Shown here: positions 25,901 through 35,756 of the stretch, one piece after another
How the letters are laid out: every line of letters starts with the position of its first letter
Numbering within the stretch: position 1 is the first letter of the stretch
DNA from: Edolisoma coerulescens
Lineage: Eukaryota; Chordata; Aves; Passeriformes; Campephagidae
Length of the DNA: 64,000 nucleotides
Direction: 5' to 3'
Assembly (NCBI GenBank): GCA_013397115.1
Contig: VWZW01006289.1
Coordinates: forward strand, 3,729,265 to 3,793,264
Program-made: the position numbers and the translations under genes
The notes under the pieces: model-generated
What the model was told of the DNA's origin: nothing
The model's database searches: none
What the model saw: only the letters and a program-made list of their open reading frames with translations

Positions 25901-27234
25901 TGTTAAAATTGTAGACACTAAAGGATATATTTTAGAAACACACTTCTCACATAGCGTGCATTAAAAGTATCAGCAAATAAAGCCTCAATGCACAGGGCTA
26001 AGATAAATAGTTAATATCATTTTGGTTTGTAATATATTTTCAGATACTGTATATTTGCCAGCTGAAGAAGAGTACATGTATAAAGGCAGGTAGGGGTCAT
26101 GGAAATCTATTTATCTTGGCAGTTTGAAGTATTAGTGGTTTGTGAAACTTTGAAGTGACCTCACATATTTCTTTAATGATGAAGGTAGGGCTTATAAAGT
26201 AGGAAAATGCCTGGGAATTGAACAGCTTTGCTAGCTGGAAGCTGCATTTTCCTACTTCTGTCTTGCTGCTTAATTGTCAGGTTCACAAAGTGTTGCAGAA
26301 GGCTGCTCCTTTTGCTTAGTGAGTCAGACATAGGGTGGTAACCGTGTTTCAGGACAACCTCAGCACTTACAGATATCATCCCTATTCACTGGGTAAATTT
26401 AGTTCTGTTTCATAGACCTCTCTACAAATACAACAGCATCGGGATCTTTGCCTTACAGCAATTCAGACATTTCAGGCATGCACCAAGAACAGCTACTTGT
26501 TTTAAACTGTGAAAGTGACACTGCATCTCTTTACTGACCTTGTAGATAGAGGGGTTTTAGTATATAGTTATATATCATATCTGGTGTGTTTTGTGTATGT
26601 TTATAAACCGTGTGTGCACGTCTCCTCACTCCCATATGGGTGTTTATATGTATGTGGTAGCTTCAAGAGCTATGAAAATCATTAACATTTCTCCTTCAGT
26701 GAAATAAAGCCTTGCTTGTCTTCTCCAGTGAGGGTTTCTCATGCATTCCCTTCAGCCAGCTGTCTGTTCAGAACAAAATGTCAGGTTTTCCTCTGTGTTT
26801 CACTCCCTCATTGCTTTTGCTTTGTGTAGACTCTCTTAGCTCACTGTTTTGGGTGCCTGTCTCATATTAGTCTTGTCTTTCCCACAATTGTCTTTCACAA
26901 GCTAAGGTTTACAATCCTCCCAGATTTCAGCTTTTGCATTGGAGCTGCACTGACTGAAGAATGGGAGTGTTTGATACTGATACCCTTTTGTTCTGTGTGA
27001 ACATCCTCTGTAATCTTCTTGAGCTGACTTTAGGGAATGCACAAATTTGCTTTTGCACTTGAAACTGGGCTTAGTGAATATGCTAATAAACTGTGCATAT
27101 GAGTTTGGGAGTCTCATTCATGTAGTGTAGACGGTTCTACTGCATTTCTGATGGGCACATACTTGGTCATTTGGGCATGCTTGTATGTGTGCACATGATG
27201 TGGGAAATCTGCCTAACCAAATATTGGGCAGTAT
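22949..27234. other. Unique sequence, no gene
   Basis: No gene supported. The part 25080-25340 is AT-rich, non-repetitive and enhancer-like in texture. A 117-codon frame at 24191-24544 has one hydrophobic segment and a charged tail but no family likeness and is taken as chance. Confidence 0.5.
24031..24076. repeat. Two-copy tandem duplication, period 26
   Basis: The 20-base word tttcctctgctgaaaagaaa occurs exactly at 24031-24050 and 24057-24076. The absence of mismatches over the shared word suggests a recent duplication. Confidence 0.95.
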
Positions 27235-27545
27235 AACACTGCCTGTATAATCATTCATTAATTTTATTAAATGTGAGCTGGGACTGAAATGAGGATTAAT
27301 TATAGAAAGTAAAAAGCATAATTAGTAACATACTTCTCTTACAGCTTTCCTTTTCTCTTAATTCTTTTTCCTGATGCCCTAATTATTTCCTATCTTTTAA
27401 AATTCACTTTAATTTCAATTTAACTCTCCCTGGGCATGCAAACTTGACAAGTTTTTTTTTTTTTCCTCAAAGATTGATTGACAGAAGTTTTGAAACTGTC
27501 ACAGTGCTAATTAAAACCTTGAATCTGTGTTTTTGTGAAGCCTGA
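27235..27545. promoter_or_regulatory. TALE/homeodomain motif cluster (candidate enhancer)
   Basis: A perfect PBX-MEIS/PREP heterodimer motif TGATTGACAG sits at 27475-27484. Within about 250 bases there are several homeodomain cores: attaattttatt (near 27258), attaattatag (27295-27305), cataattagta (27318), cctaattatttcc (27379) and gctaattaaaacc (27508). A 13-T run lies at 27452-27464. No open frame or transposon is present. Composite TALE-plus-ATTA clusters are characteristic of developmental enhancers, but activity is not demonstrable from sequence. Confidence 0.3.
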
Positions 27546-28994
27546 AAGACTCTGCAGTGCCACAGGATCCAGGAGCTTGTGTCTTGAATGAATTTTTTTA
27601 ACAGCTAATATGGAATCATTATTAGTTGCCTTTCCTCAGGCTTAATATCCAGATCTCTATTTATCACTGAGTTTAGAGCTTATGTTGACAACATGAGAAA
27701 TAGAAGCCCTCCCAGGCAATGATACCTGCTCTGTCTAGCCAATGTCATTTTACACTTTGCCTTTTCTTCTTGGCAGAGCTGGGCAAAGTTGGCCCTTACC
27801 AAACAGCAGCACAGTTTGACTCAGAGTCCTGTGTATTCCTGGGGAATTCATGCTAGGAATACTGTGGTTGTATTTTACCATCTGTGGACTGACTGACTCT
27901 ACTGAAACTGTGTTGTCAGTAATCTTCTACCTTACACTTGAAAGAATAATACTGTTAGCGTAAGTGCTGTACGTGTCAGAATTGGGTCCTGCTTTCTAGC
28001 TTGCAAACTTTCTGGAGGCCAGAGTATTCCCAGAATCTTAAGATATGCATGTCTGGAAGCTAAGGTAAGCATCGCCACTAAGCCACAATTGCAAAGGCAA
28101 TGTAGAATAAAATCCTTGCATTCTGTTGGTATATGGCTGTCTTCCTCTCTCTAACCCCATATTAGTCACTTTTACAGTAAAGCAGAGAAAACTATGTGGA
28201 GAGCAAGGATTCAGCATTCGTTTTTTTGTGGCACTCAGTAGAAATGAGTAACTCTAAAGCTGTGTGAGAAGACATCATGCCGCAAGCATGTTACCAGTCC
28301 TGGTCACAACATCCAGAAAAGGTCTTGCTGCTTTTCATGGTCACAATAGCACTGAGTTACGTCTTTGTAAGTACAGTTCACTTCATACAATAAATACTTA
28401 GTGTGACAATATTGATTACATGAATAAATCAAATCAAACTGGTGGGACTACTTCAAGTTTTAAGAATCTGCTTAAATATGTTGCACAGAGACATTAGTAT
28501 AAATAATCTGCATTATCAAGTTTTGGCCTTTTTGGGGGGATATTTTTTTTGATTGCCTGTCTGACTATGACAGAGGATAAATTTAGATTTTCTGCAATCT
28601 TACACAAGACTTAAAATGGGCTATTTTCTCTTTCCAATTCTTGTTGACATAAGTGTTCTGAAAGACTGTTGTATTTAAAGATTTTTTGATTTTACTTTTT
28701 AATATGGAGTGATCAAAAATGGAAAACATTACTCTTATTTAATGTAAGTATTCTTGTACTAAAATGTGTGAAAATAGAAAGTTCAACACTTTTTTTTTGA
28801 GTTAAGTCAATACAGGTAATAATTCTTGCAGAAACAAAATCACAACTTAAACAGTTTGGCTCAAAGTTCTTTCCTCTCTCTGACACTCAACTTCTGGTAT
28901 ATTAGCTTTAACGTTGCACTAATTGTTAGTTCTCTCAGTCACCACAGGCCCTGATTTTTCTTTTCTAGATATACAGACTAATTATTAGGATCAC
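27546..28994. other. Unique sequence, no supported gene
   Basis: A weak acceptor-to-donor arrangement, tgctttctag|ctt to gctaag|gtaagc (about 28002-28066, plus strand), has one open frame but no family likeness and is not called. Otherwise no repeats, RNA genes or exons are recognised. Confidence 0.45.
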
Positions 28995-29161
28995 CTGCTG
29001 GAGAAGGTGCTGCCTTTTCAGCGTCTGAGTCCTTTCTGAACGTGATACACTATTAGACTCAGCCACCTCGCATGTGAGCCTGAATATCCAGTGTAAATCT
29101 TTTTGTCTGAGTGCTTTTGCTCTCTGAATAGTTATGTTTTCATCCTCATCATCTTCATCCA
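28995..29161 (-). other. Possible coding exon or exon-derived fragment, minus strand
   Basis: The minus strand is open from about 29267 to 28965. The part with coding flavour has an acidic run D-E-D-D-E-D-E, then a basic/amphipathic stretch IQRAKALRQKDLHWIF, a short Ser/Arg-rich region and a Gln-rich end HLLQQ. It ends at cagcag|gtgatc (donor GT at plus 28994-28993). A possible acceptor, ttgattcag, puts the first base at 29161, with a pyrimidine tract further upstream (about 29190-29207). This gives 167 bases entering in phase 1 and leaving in phase 0. A stronger-looking acceptor, gtttttacag (AG at plus 29282-29281), leads into a frame with an early stop. I do not recognise the protein. It could be an unidentified gene's exon, a pseudogene remnant, or chance. 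Confidence 0.28.
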
Positions 29162-29280
29162 CTGAATCAAGGTCAGCAAGACCATCCAGAGAGAAGGACA
29201 GAAAAACAGCATAGTGACAAGAGATAGCAGAGCTTGGTGTGAATTGATTGGTGAAGGATGATTTCAAAAGATCTCAGCTG

Positions 29281-30633
29281 CTGTAAAAACAGCCAGTAAA
29301 AAAACCCAACATCTCCAGTTGATAAGGATGATCTGTCGCTTGCCTCTGCATCCCTCACCCCATGCACACTTGCTGTATTTAGAATATATGTATTTCTTAA
29401 GTCCCTGGCTGCATCACTCTTTGTCACAGTAATTTTCATGGGAAAAATTGCTATCCATCAATTTGTGAACCGTTGGACTATTTTGGAATACATTATAAGC
29501 ATATCAGGGTACAGAGAAGAGAGGTGAAAATGCACTTAGCTATGGATGGCAAAAAGCAGATGTCTCTGATACATTTTCCCCTTCCCTATGCAAAAACCTT
29601 TCTGACAAAATTATCATGAGAAGCTAACGCAGTTATTCTTAAGGAGATGCTTTTGCCACATGTATTCAGTCTTGGATATAGGGGCTGTTGCTTGCATTTC
29701 TGATTTTAATATGAACATCTGCACAAGAAATTGCATCTGGTGATAGTAAGTGCCTGCCATGGTAGTGATTGTGCCTAATTGCAGACAGGAGGTACCATAG
29801 ACCAAAAATTGCTAATTTGGGTCACCTCTGCTCATAAAGGTGGAAGGGATTATGTGATCTTGACTCATTTTTACCTCAGAGGAGCATTGATCAGTCCCTG
29901 AACATCACATTTTCAAACAGAAAAATTACAGTTAGTTAAATATAAAAATATTAATGCTATTTTCCCCTCCTTTGACATTATTGATAGCACTTGCAATAAA
30001 AGTGTTCTGATTAAGAAGTGCTGGGTTCTGTGTAACGTCTTATAAATACTCTTGCTACAAATGCTTATAAGGTAATTTTATGACAAGCACGATAGACTAT
30101 AGCCAGCTAATACAGAATGGGAAGGTGGTAGAACATCATAATGATCTTGTTTTGCATGAAAAGCAATAACTTTAATTGATCATGCTCTGAGACAGACTAT
30201 AGTTCAACAAAAATGAATGTCTTAAATAAGGCAAAATATGGTAATTTATTTTTTCTGAGCCGGACTTTCTTATCAGTGTGCAGAAGTTGGAGCATCCCTT
30301 CTCCTCTTGATGAGTATCAGAGTGCAAAAGGTCTAGCTGATAAAATTCTTTAATGATCCAAAGGTAACTTTGGGAAGTAAAGGATATCAGATATTGGAGG
30401 CTGAATTAACTATTGCTCTCTGTATAGTAGCAGGGGCTTATCTTTCATACGGTGAAAAAAAGTGAGCAAAGTTTGAGGCAGAATGACTGTCTATTTAGCT
30501 TTGTGAATCTGGATCTAAACAACAGGTGGAAAGGAGAGAATAGAACAGTGGTAACCACTGTGGTTTTCATCTTTCCTCAATGAATGTGTTTCTGTTAGTG
30601 TTCTTAGACTGAAAAAAAAAAAATCCTGACATT
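29281..30633. other. Unique sequence, no gene
   Basis: No gene or repeat recognised. A 12-A run lies near 30612-30623, just before the ancient repeat that follows. Confidence 0.5.
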
Positions 30634-30737
30634 GTTATTAATCATATTTATTATTACAGTGGTTAAGGGTCAGTCAAGTATTGATCCCCATTTTGCTAAG
30701 CCCTGTACAAACACAGAGTTGACAATCTAAATAGACT
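30634..30737 (+). mobile_element. Ancient amniote interspersed repeat, degenerate
   Basis: Begins with an ATT-rich stretch (tttattattacagtggtta), continues with ccccattttgctaagccctg and tacaaacacag, and ends with gacaatctaaatagac. This order matches an old repeat I know from turtles, crocodilians and birds (consensus-like words: ccattgtgctaggcgctgtacaaacac and cttacaatctaaatagac, in that order). Heavy divergence shows it is old. It may extend weakly toward 30890. The family name is not given because I cannot confirm it without a repeat library. Confidence 0.55.
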
Positions 30738-31548
30738 AGTTAAAAATAAAGTAGAGCATAAATGGAGTAAGCTGGTCATGGCAGGTCCGATCTTGTCAAT
30801 TCCACAGTTAATTTTAGTAGGAGATGAATCATTTAAAAAGAGATGCAAAGGAAATTGGTGAGGGAATGATTGAAGGGCAGTTAAAGGAAGAACACGGAAA
30901 AAACTAAGTATGTGTCAGAGTCATGGAACTGCTTGTAAATGAAGAACCTCACTGTTATTAAGAGACAATAATCTACTGTGGAGCCATCTCTCTCCTCCAG
31001 AACAGAAAGTGTTATGACTGACGTCAAGTCTGTGTTCAGAACCTCAGTTGTGCAACAAATTACTGAAAGCAACATACTTTCTTTTGTGTTAGCAGTGCAA
31101 GTAATTTGTTTTCACCCATTTTTACATCATTTGGTAGCATACAGAAAGTTGAAGGGAACCTGGGGCTGTTTCCAGCTTTTCAGCTCCTCTCCACCCTTTT
31201 CTTGTTTCCTGCAATAACAGCATAAGCCAGTTTCTAATATTCCTGATCAATTTTTTTGTATCACTGACACTTATTCTACCCCTTCAGACTAGGGCAGGCT
31301 CAGCTACCAGTAAAAGTCTTAGGTTCTTGTGTGGCCAGGAATTGAATGTAGTTGCAGAACCTTGTACTCTTCAATCTTTGTGGAAGTCTCTGCTCCTGTG
31401 TGTAGCCCAATTTTTGGGAACCCTCTGTCTAAGCAGTCCTACGTGACATGGAGCCCTCCATCACTTACTGCTGGAAGGAGAGAAAATCCTTAATGTCCCA
31501 GTGTCTGTCAGACACTTCCCGTGGCTTCGAGTTTTTTTAGTACCGTTA
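30738..31548. other. Unique sequence, no gene
   Basis: Nothing recognisable except possible faint continuation of the flanking repeats. Short overlapping frames on both strands at 30881-31217 have no family likeness. Confidence 0.45.
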
Positions 31549-31733
31549 CTGCATTAGTGCACTGGAACAGTTTGTCTGGACAGGTTGTGAAATGCCCATC
31601 CGCAGAGAGCTTCAAAATGTGATTGGACAAGGCCCTAGGCAATCTGATCTAGCTTTGATGTTAAGCATGCCTTGAGCCATATGTTCGACTGAATGGCCTC
31701 CCATGACCCCTTCATACCTAAATTACTCTGCAA
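31549..31733 (+). mobile_element. CR1 LINE, old 3' fragment
   Basis: Order of CR1 tail words in sense orientation: gcactggaacagtttgtctg (31558-31577), gacaggttgtgaaatgccca, gattggacaaggccctaggc, aatctgatctagc and a final tggcctcccatgacccc segment corresponding to the usual gtcccttccaacc. Substitutions are frequent and the terminal octamers are lost, so the copy is older than those at 8581 and 11254. Confidence 0.8.
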
Positions 31734-32413
31734 TGACCCAAGTTACACTGCTGGTACATCTGTAAAATCTCTGGGCAAAAATTCTAATTTGATCATCTTT
31801 TAAGTGTTTAGGGAGGGATGGAAAAGATGAGGCCTGAGTTGCCTCCAAATGAAACCACAGATCTTCCAAAGCTGCCTTTGAAGCACCTGCAACTGCTCCA
31901 AAAAACTTATCATTAATGTCCGAGGCTTTTATTGATTCAGTTTTCTTTTGTGGATTTACCATTTCTTGTTCACAGAGTTTAAAACAGCTGGTGCAAAATT
32001 CTTCATTGAAGATGTTTTATTTAAGGACTTTTGCGGATTGAAAGAGTTCTTGAAAGACCTTAAGTTTGTGTGGTCTGTTTCATGGGACCTTTACTGCCAC
32101 TTCTCTATGCCTCTTTCAGAGTTTCAGGAAAGACTTTTTGGGTTTTAGAGTTCTAAACTTCTAGGTACTAACAAGTAGTCTTTTGGCACAAAACTGACAT
32201 CATCTGACAATGGATATAAATTTCTAAAAAAATTTGTCTTCATTCTTTCCTCTCCTGAAATAAATCAGAAAAACTTTTATGGGTTTAACTGAAATAGCTT
32301 CAGGTTCATGCACACTGCAGCAAAATTTGGTCATTTTATTATTCCCAGGTGTTCAGCACTTGTAGAACCCATCTAGAGAAAGGCAGTGATAAACTGGAAT
32401 AAGGTGCAGATGG
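31734..32413. other. Unique sequence, no gene
   Basis: Two short frames on opposite strands (31723-31962 minus, 31948-32148 plus) lack family likeness and splice context. No repeats seen. Confidence 0.45.
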
Positions 32414-32447
32414 ACTAAGGGATAATTGTACTAAGGGATAATTGTAC
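32414..32447. repeat. Tandem duplication, period 16
   Basis: The word actaagggataattgt is present exactly at 32414-32429 and 32430-32445, followed by the start of a third copy. The perfect identity points to a recent slippage event. Confidence 0.95.
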
Positions 32448-32465
32448 TTCCCTTCCAAATGAACT

Positions 32466-32486
32466 ATTCTGTTCTGTTCTGTTTTG
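32466..32486. repeat. (TTCTG)n short tandem repeat
   Basis: About four pentamer units (attctgttctgttctgtttt), next to the CR1 tail that follows. Confidence 0.8.
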
Positions 32487-32504
32487 AAGTTCAACGTAGG
32501 GTGC

Positions 32505-32556
32505 AGAAAGGTTGGACTTGAGATGTCTTGAAGTCCCTTCTGACCTGAGTTATCCA
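32505..32556 (+). mobile_element. CR1 LINE, very short 3' tail
   Basis: Reads aggttggacttgagatgtct (32509-32528), then tgaagtcccttctgacctga, which are the last words of the CR1 3' region in sense orientation. The terminal repeats have decayed. Only about 50 bases remain, so subfamily is not assignable. Confidence 0.7.
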
Positions 32557-34330
32557 AAGAACCATTTCTCCTATGCTAAGAACTAAGAATCCTTTTTACA
32601 GTGGACAATCCCAAATACTCACAATACATGTGCTCTATGTGAATGTTCCTGCTATGTGCGTCTTTTCCTCTGAGGGGGTTGAAGAGAGAAATAGTGCTTT
32701 TTTAAATGCTTTCACAAAGGTAAATGTACTATTCTTCCTGTTTGACTCAGTGGGGACCCATGAAATCTGCAGTTTCACTGCCTGAGTGAACTTTTTTTCC
32801 TAAGTCCTTCAGTAATGACTCATGCTATAAGTTCTCATCTTATTTTGCAGTTACTAAACAAAATAATTTGAGATACAAAATAGATAGTACTTAAGGCTGA
32901 ACTCATTGTTAGGCCTATCTGTAAATCCCCTAATTTATAGATACTTATTTACACAAAGAAAGCTAAAAAAATGTGTAAATTTTGTGTTTCTTTAAAAGCT
33001 GTGTGATATGCAAATATCTATTTGATTGACCTCATTAAAGGGTTTTCTGAAGATGTACTAAAAAAGAAATCTTGTTTGGGTAAGATCAAATTAATTTCTT
33101 GAATAAAAAACTGAAGGCTCAAACCAATGTGAAAGTGGTTACAAAAATGAGAGAATGACAACTTAAGCAAATGCTGGCTTTTGCTTGCTATTAAGGAACA
33201 TCACTTGGTGTCAGCACTGATTGATTGGTCTAACAGCTGAAACAGTCTAAGCAAGGATCTTTTGGATTATCAGAGAGGAAAGCAAGTGGACACAGGACTA
33301 ACATACTCTTTTTTGGGATCTTTCACTTTCCTTTAGCTTTTTACACAAAATCAGACCACAGATACAGCAAAGTGAGGGACAGAATAATTCTAGGGACTAA
33401 GCTTCAATGAAGAAGGGCAGCATGGAGGACGCAAATTTGTTTGAGAGGTTTATGAATAGAGGGAAATGGCATGTTGGGTTTCTTTACAGCTCTACAGAGT
33501 TCCTGGGCTTCTCCTTCCTGAGGGGATACTGAATTATGCCAAAGGTGTTGTTTAAAAGCACAGTTCCAGAAAGAGAAGTTCCAGATTTTTCATTGTGAAA
33601 AATTAATAACAGTAAAACAAGAAGTTTCAGTTAGGTACCTAATTCTTTATTTGACCACCTAAATCAATGGAATTGGTTTCTTTTATGTCACACAAGTAGA
33701 ACTTTAGAGCAGATTTGAGCTTCAAATGCGCTTGTTAAAACAGGTAATTTTATTTCATCTTAGTGTACTTGGCACTTGGTGATTATGCATTATTGATCTG
33801 TGTACCCAGTCTTCAAAACTGCTATTAATAATGAGAAGTCTTTGTATGGAAGTATTTTTTAAAGAGACCATAGCTTTGCTCTTTTTAGTGAACTAGAAGT
33901 AAATTCTGAATTTGCTTTCTTATCATGTCCATACTCTGGCTCTGTAATAGGCTATTATATGTTTCAAGTTCTTGACGTTTTGGATATGGTAAGAAAAAAT
34001 GTAAGTGTCACTTCTGGAGTATACAGTAGGTAGTTTACTTTGTAAAAAGCCAATAACTCAGCTTTTTCTTCTCCCCCCAAAATATAGGTGACAGGTTATT
34101 TTTAAAAACACATCTTAGGCAAGTAATTCAAACCTCAAATTTCTGTAGTCCCTTAAGTGTAATTTTTTTTCCTAAAGGCTGTTATCAAAATAATCTAAAT
34201 CACTTTCTTTCTATTAATCAAAGAATTACAGCACTTAAATTTGTAGTTGTCACTCACATAGTTTGTGCCTAAAGCATTTTGAAATTGTTTTGTGTGGTCT
34301 TTTCAATCACTCTGTTTTTTTTTTCTCAAG
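32557..34330. other. AT-rich unique sequence, no gene
   Basis: No gene, RNA gene or transposon recognised. The word gttccaga is repeated at short distance near 33560-33590, of no evident meaning. Confidence 0.5.
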
Positions 34331-34398
34331 ACATTGTCAACATGCACAAAGAAAGGGATCACAATGGTAATGAATTTCATTCCTTTGGGACTTACAAG
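34331..34398 (+). other. Possible spliced exon A, plus strand
   Basis: A ten-T run leads to ctcaag (acceptor AG 34329-34330). 68 bases follow, ending at cttacaag|gtgaga (donor GT 34399-34400). Both ends are good consensus matches and the polypyrimidine tract is strong. Two frames are open: offset 2 gives IVNMHKERDHNGNEFHSFG and offset 0 gives TLSTCTKKGITMVMNF. Neither is recognised. If spliced to the candidate at 35700, the offset-0 frame stays open across the junction. It could equally be an exon of a non-coding RNA, or chance. Confidence 0.25.
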
Positions 34399-35699
34399 GT
34401 GAGATGTAATCTGATCTCCAAGGGTTTTAACAAAAATAGTCATTGTTTCAGAAATTCTAACATTAAGCACAGTCAACAGCTACTCAGTCAATGGAATATC
34501 TTTCCCAATAAATTGGAAAACAAAACCAAGAGGTTCCTACTCAGCTCAACAAAACCTAATGAAATCCATAAATTAGCATCTTCAAGAAGTAATTTCTAGT
34601 TTTCATATTGAGAGTTCAAAGACAGGTAACACCTCATCATTACTTTGGGCATTTTATGTTATAGCAAAATTCCTAAAACAGTACCTGCATTATGAGATTA
34701 GATGATAATGATGATTATTATTATTATTATTACTAGGAATTATTTGTTCATGTTGTAGAAACTTGGAAAAGCAGACATTGTTATACTAAAGACCATATGA
34801 TCTTCTTGAAGTATTTTTGTCTACAAGTAACAGGGACAGATGAAAAATAATGAAGAGTTCAAAGACTGCTAGGTCCATTTACATATTGGAGAGTCCTGCA
34901 TAAAATAAATGTGAACATCGTATTTCTAATACAGACTACGGCAAAAAGTGTTATAATTTTATGTTGATTCATTAATCAACTGGACATTTTTGAGATCTAA
35001 TGTATTCTTTGACTGTGTATCTTCTTAATTAGCTCAAATTGAATGAACAGAATTTGTCTAAGGACTTACGAGATAAATAAACACAAAATTTAGTGCAGCA
35101 TCATAGACTTTCTGGGGTGATATAGACTTTTTTTAATTACCTCTAAGTAAGTTTGTGAATTAAACTGTAAAGTACAAAAGAGAGGAATAGTAATTATTAT
35201 TTATTAATTCAATATTATTTTTAAAAGTCTACTTTACAGTTTCACACTTTGCTTAGCTCACTGTAAATTAAGACACTTAACAGAAACAGAATTCATAATA
35301 ATCTAGTAATTATTAGTATTTAACAATTCACATGGTATGTTGATGTAGAGAACAATAAATATATGTAAATTATCCATTGAAGCTGACCACCACTTGTGTA
35401 GTCAGAGACATCCAATGTACTTATTACTGACATGTAATCTCCTTAAGTTGTATTGAATTAATTTAAAAATTAGGCAATAAAAACAACACTGGTAGAAAAA
35501 ACCCAAGAATGAATTATGTTTAGAACTGGACAGGCACACTGAAAGAAATAAAAATATAAATGAAGGAAATAAGCGTGTTCTTTTTTTCTTGATTTTATTC
35601 AAAGAACAGACAGAACTCTTGGGTAATTTTCTCCACCTTTCTGACAGCCCTGACAGAATTGAATGTTGTGGTTTGATGCCTTTTTTTTTTAATCGGTAG
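34399..35699. other. AT-rich sequence between two exon candidates
   Basis: No gene. It contains the (ATT)n tract at 34714-34732 and otherwise highly AT-rich unique sequence. It would be a 1.3 kb intron if the two flanking candidates are joined. Confidence 0.4.
34701..34735. repeat. (ATT)n microsatellite with impure (ATG)n start
   Basis: Short gatgataatgatg start followed by about six ATT units. Simple repeat. Confidence 0.9.
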
Positions 35700-35756
35700 G
35701 ACAGCAACTAAGAATTTTACCCATGACAGCCAAAGAGTCAGAACAAGACAAGAAAG
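35700..35756 (+). other. Possible spliced exon B, plus strand
   Basis: A ten-T run followed by aatcggtag (AG 35698-35699) precedes 57 bases ending at acaagaaag|gtaaat (GT 35757-35758). Two frames are open. One reads QQLRILPMTAKESEQDKK with phase-1 boundaries on both sides, so the exon could be skipped without a frameshift. The other, TATKNFTHDSQRVRTRQE, continues the open frame from candidate A. The acceptor is interrupted by the non-pyrimidine aatcggt stretch, which weakens it. No family likeness. Confidence 0.22.

Noticed and set aside
28002..28066. Acceptor-to-donor pair tgctttctag to gctaag|gtaagc
   Set aside because: One open frame only, unrecognised peptide, weak tract. Frequency compatible with chance.
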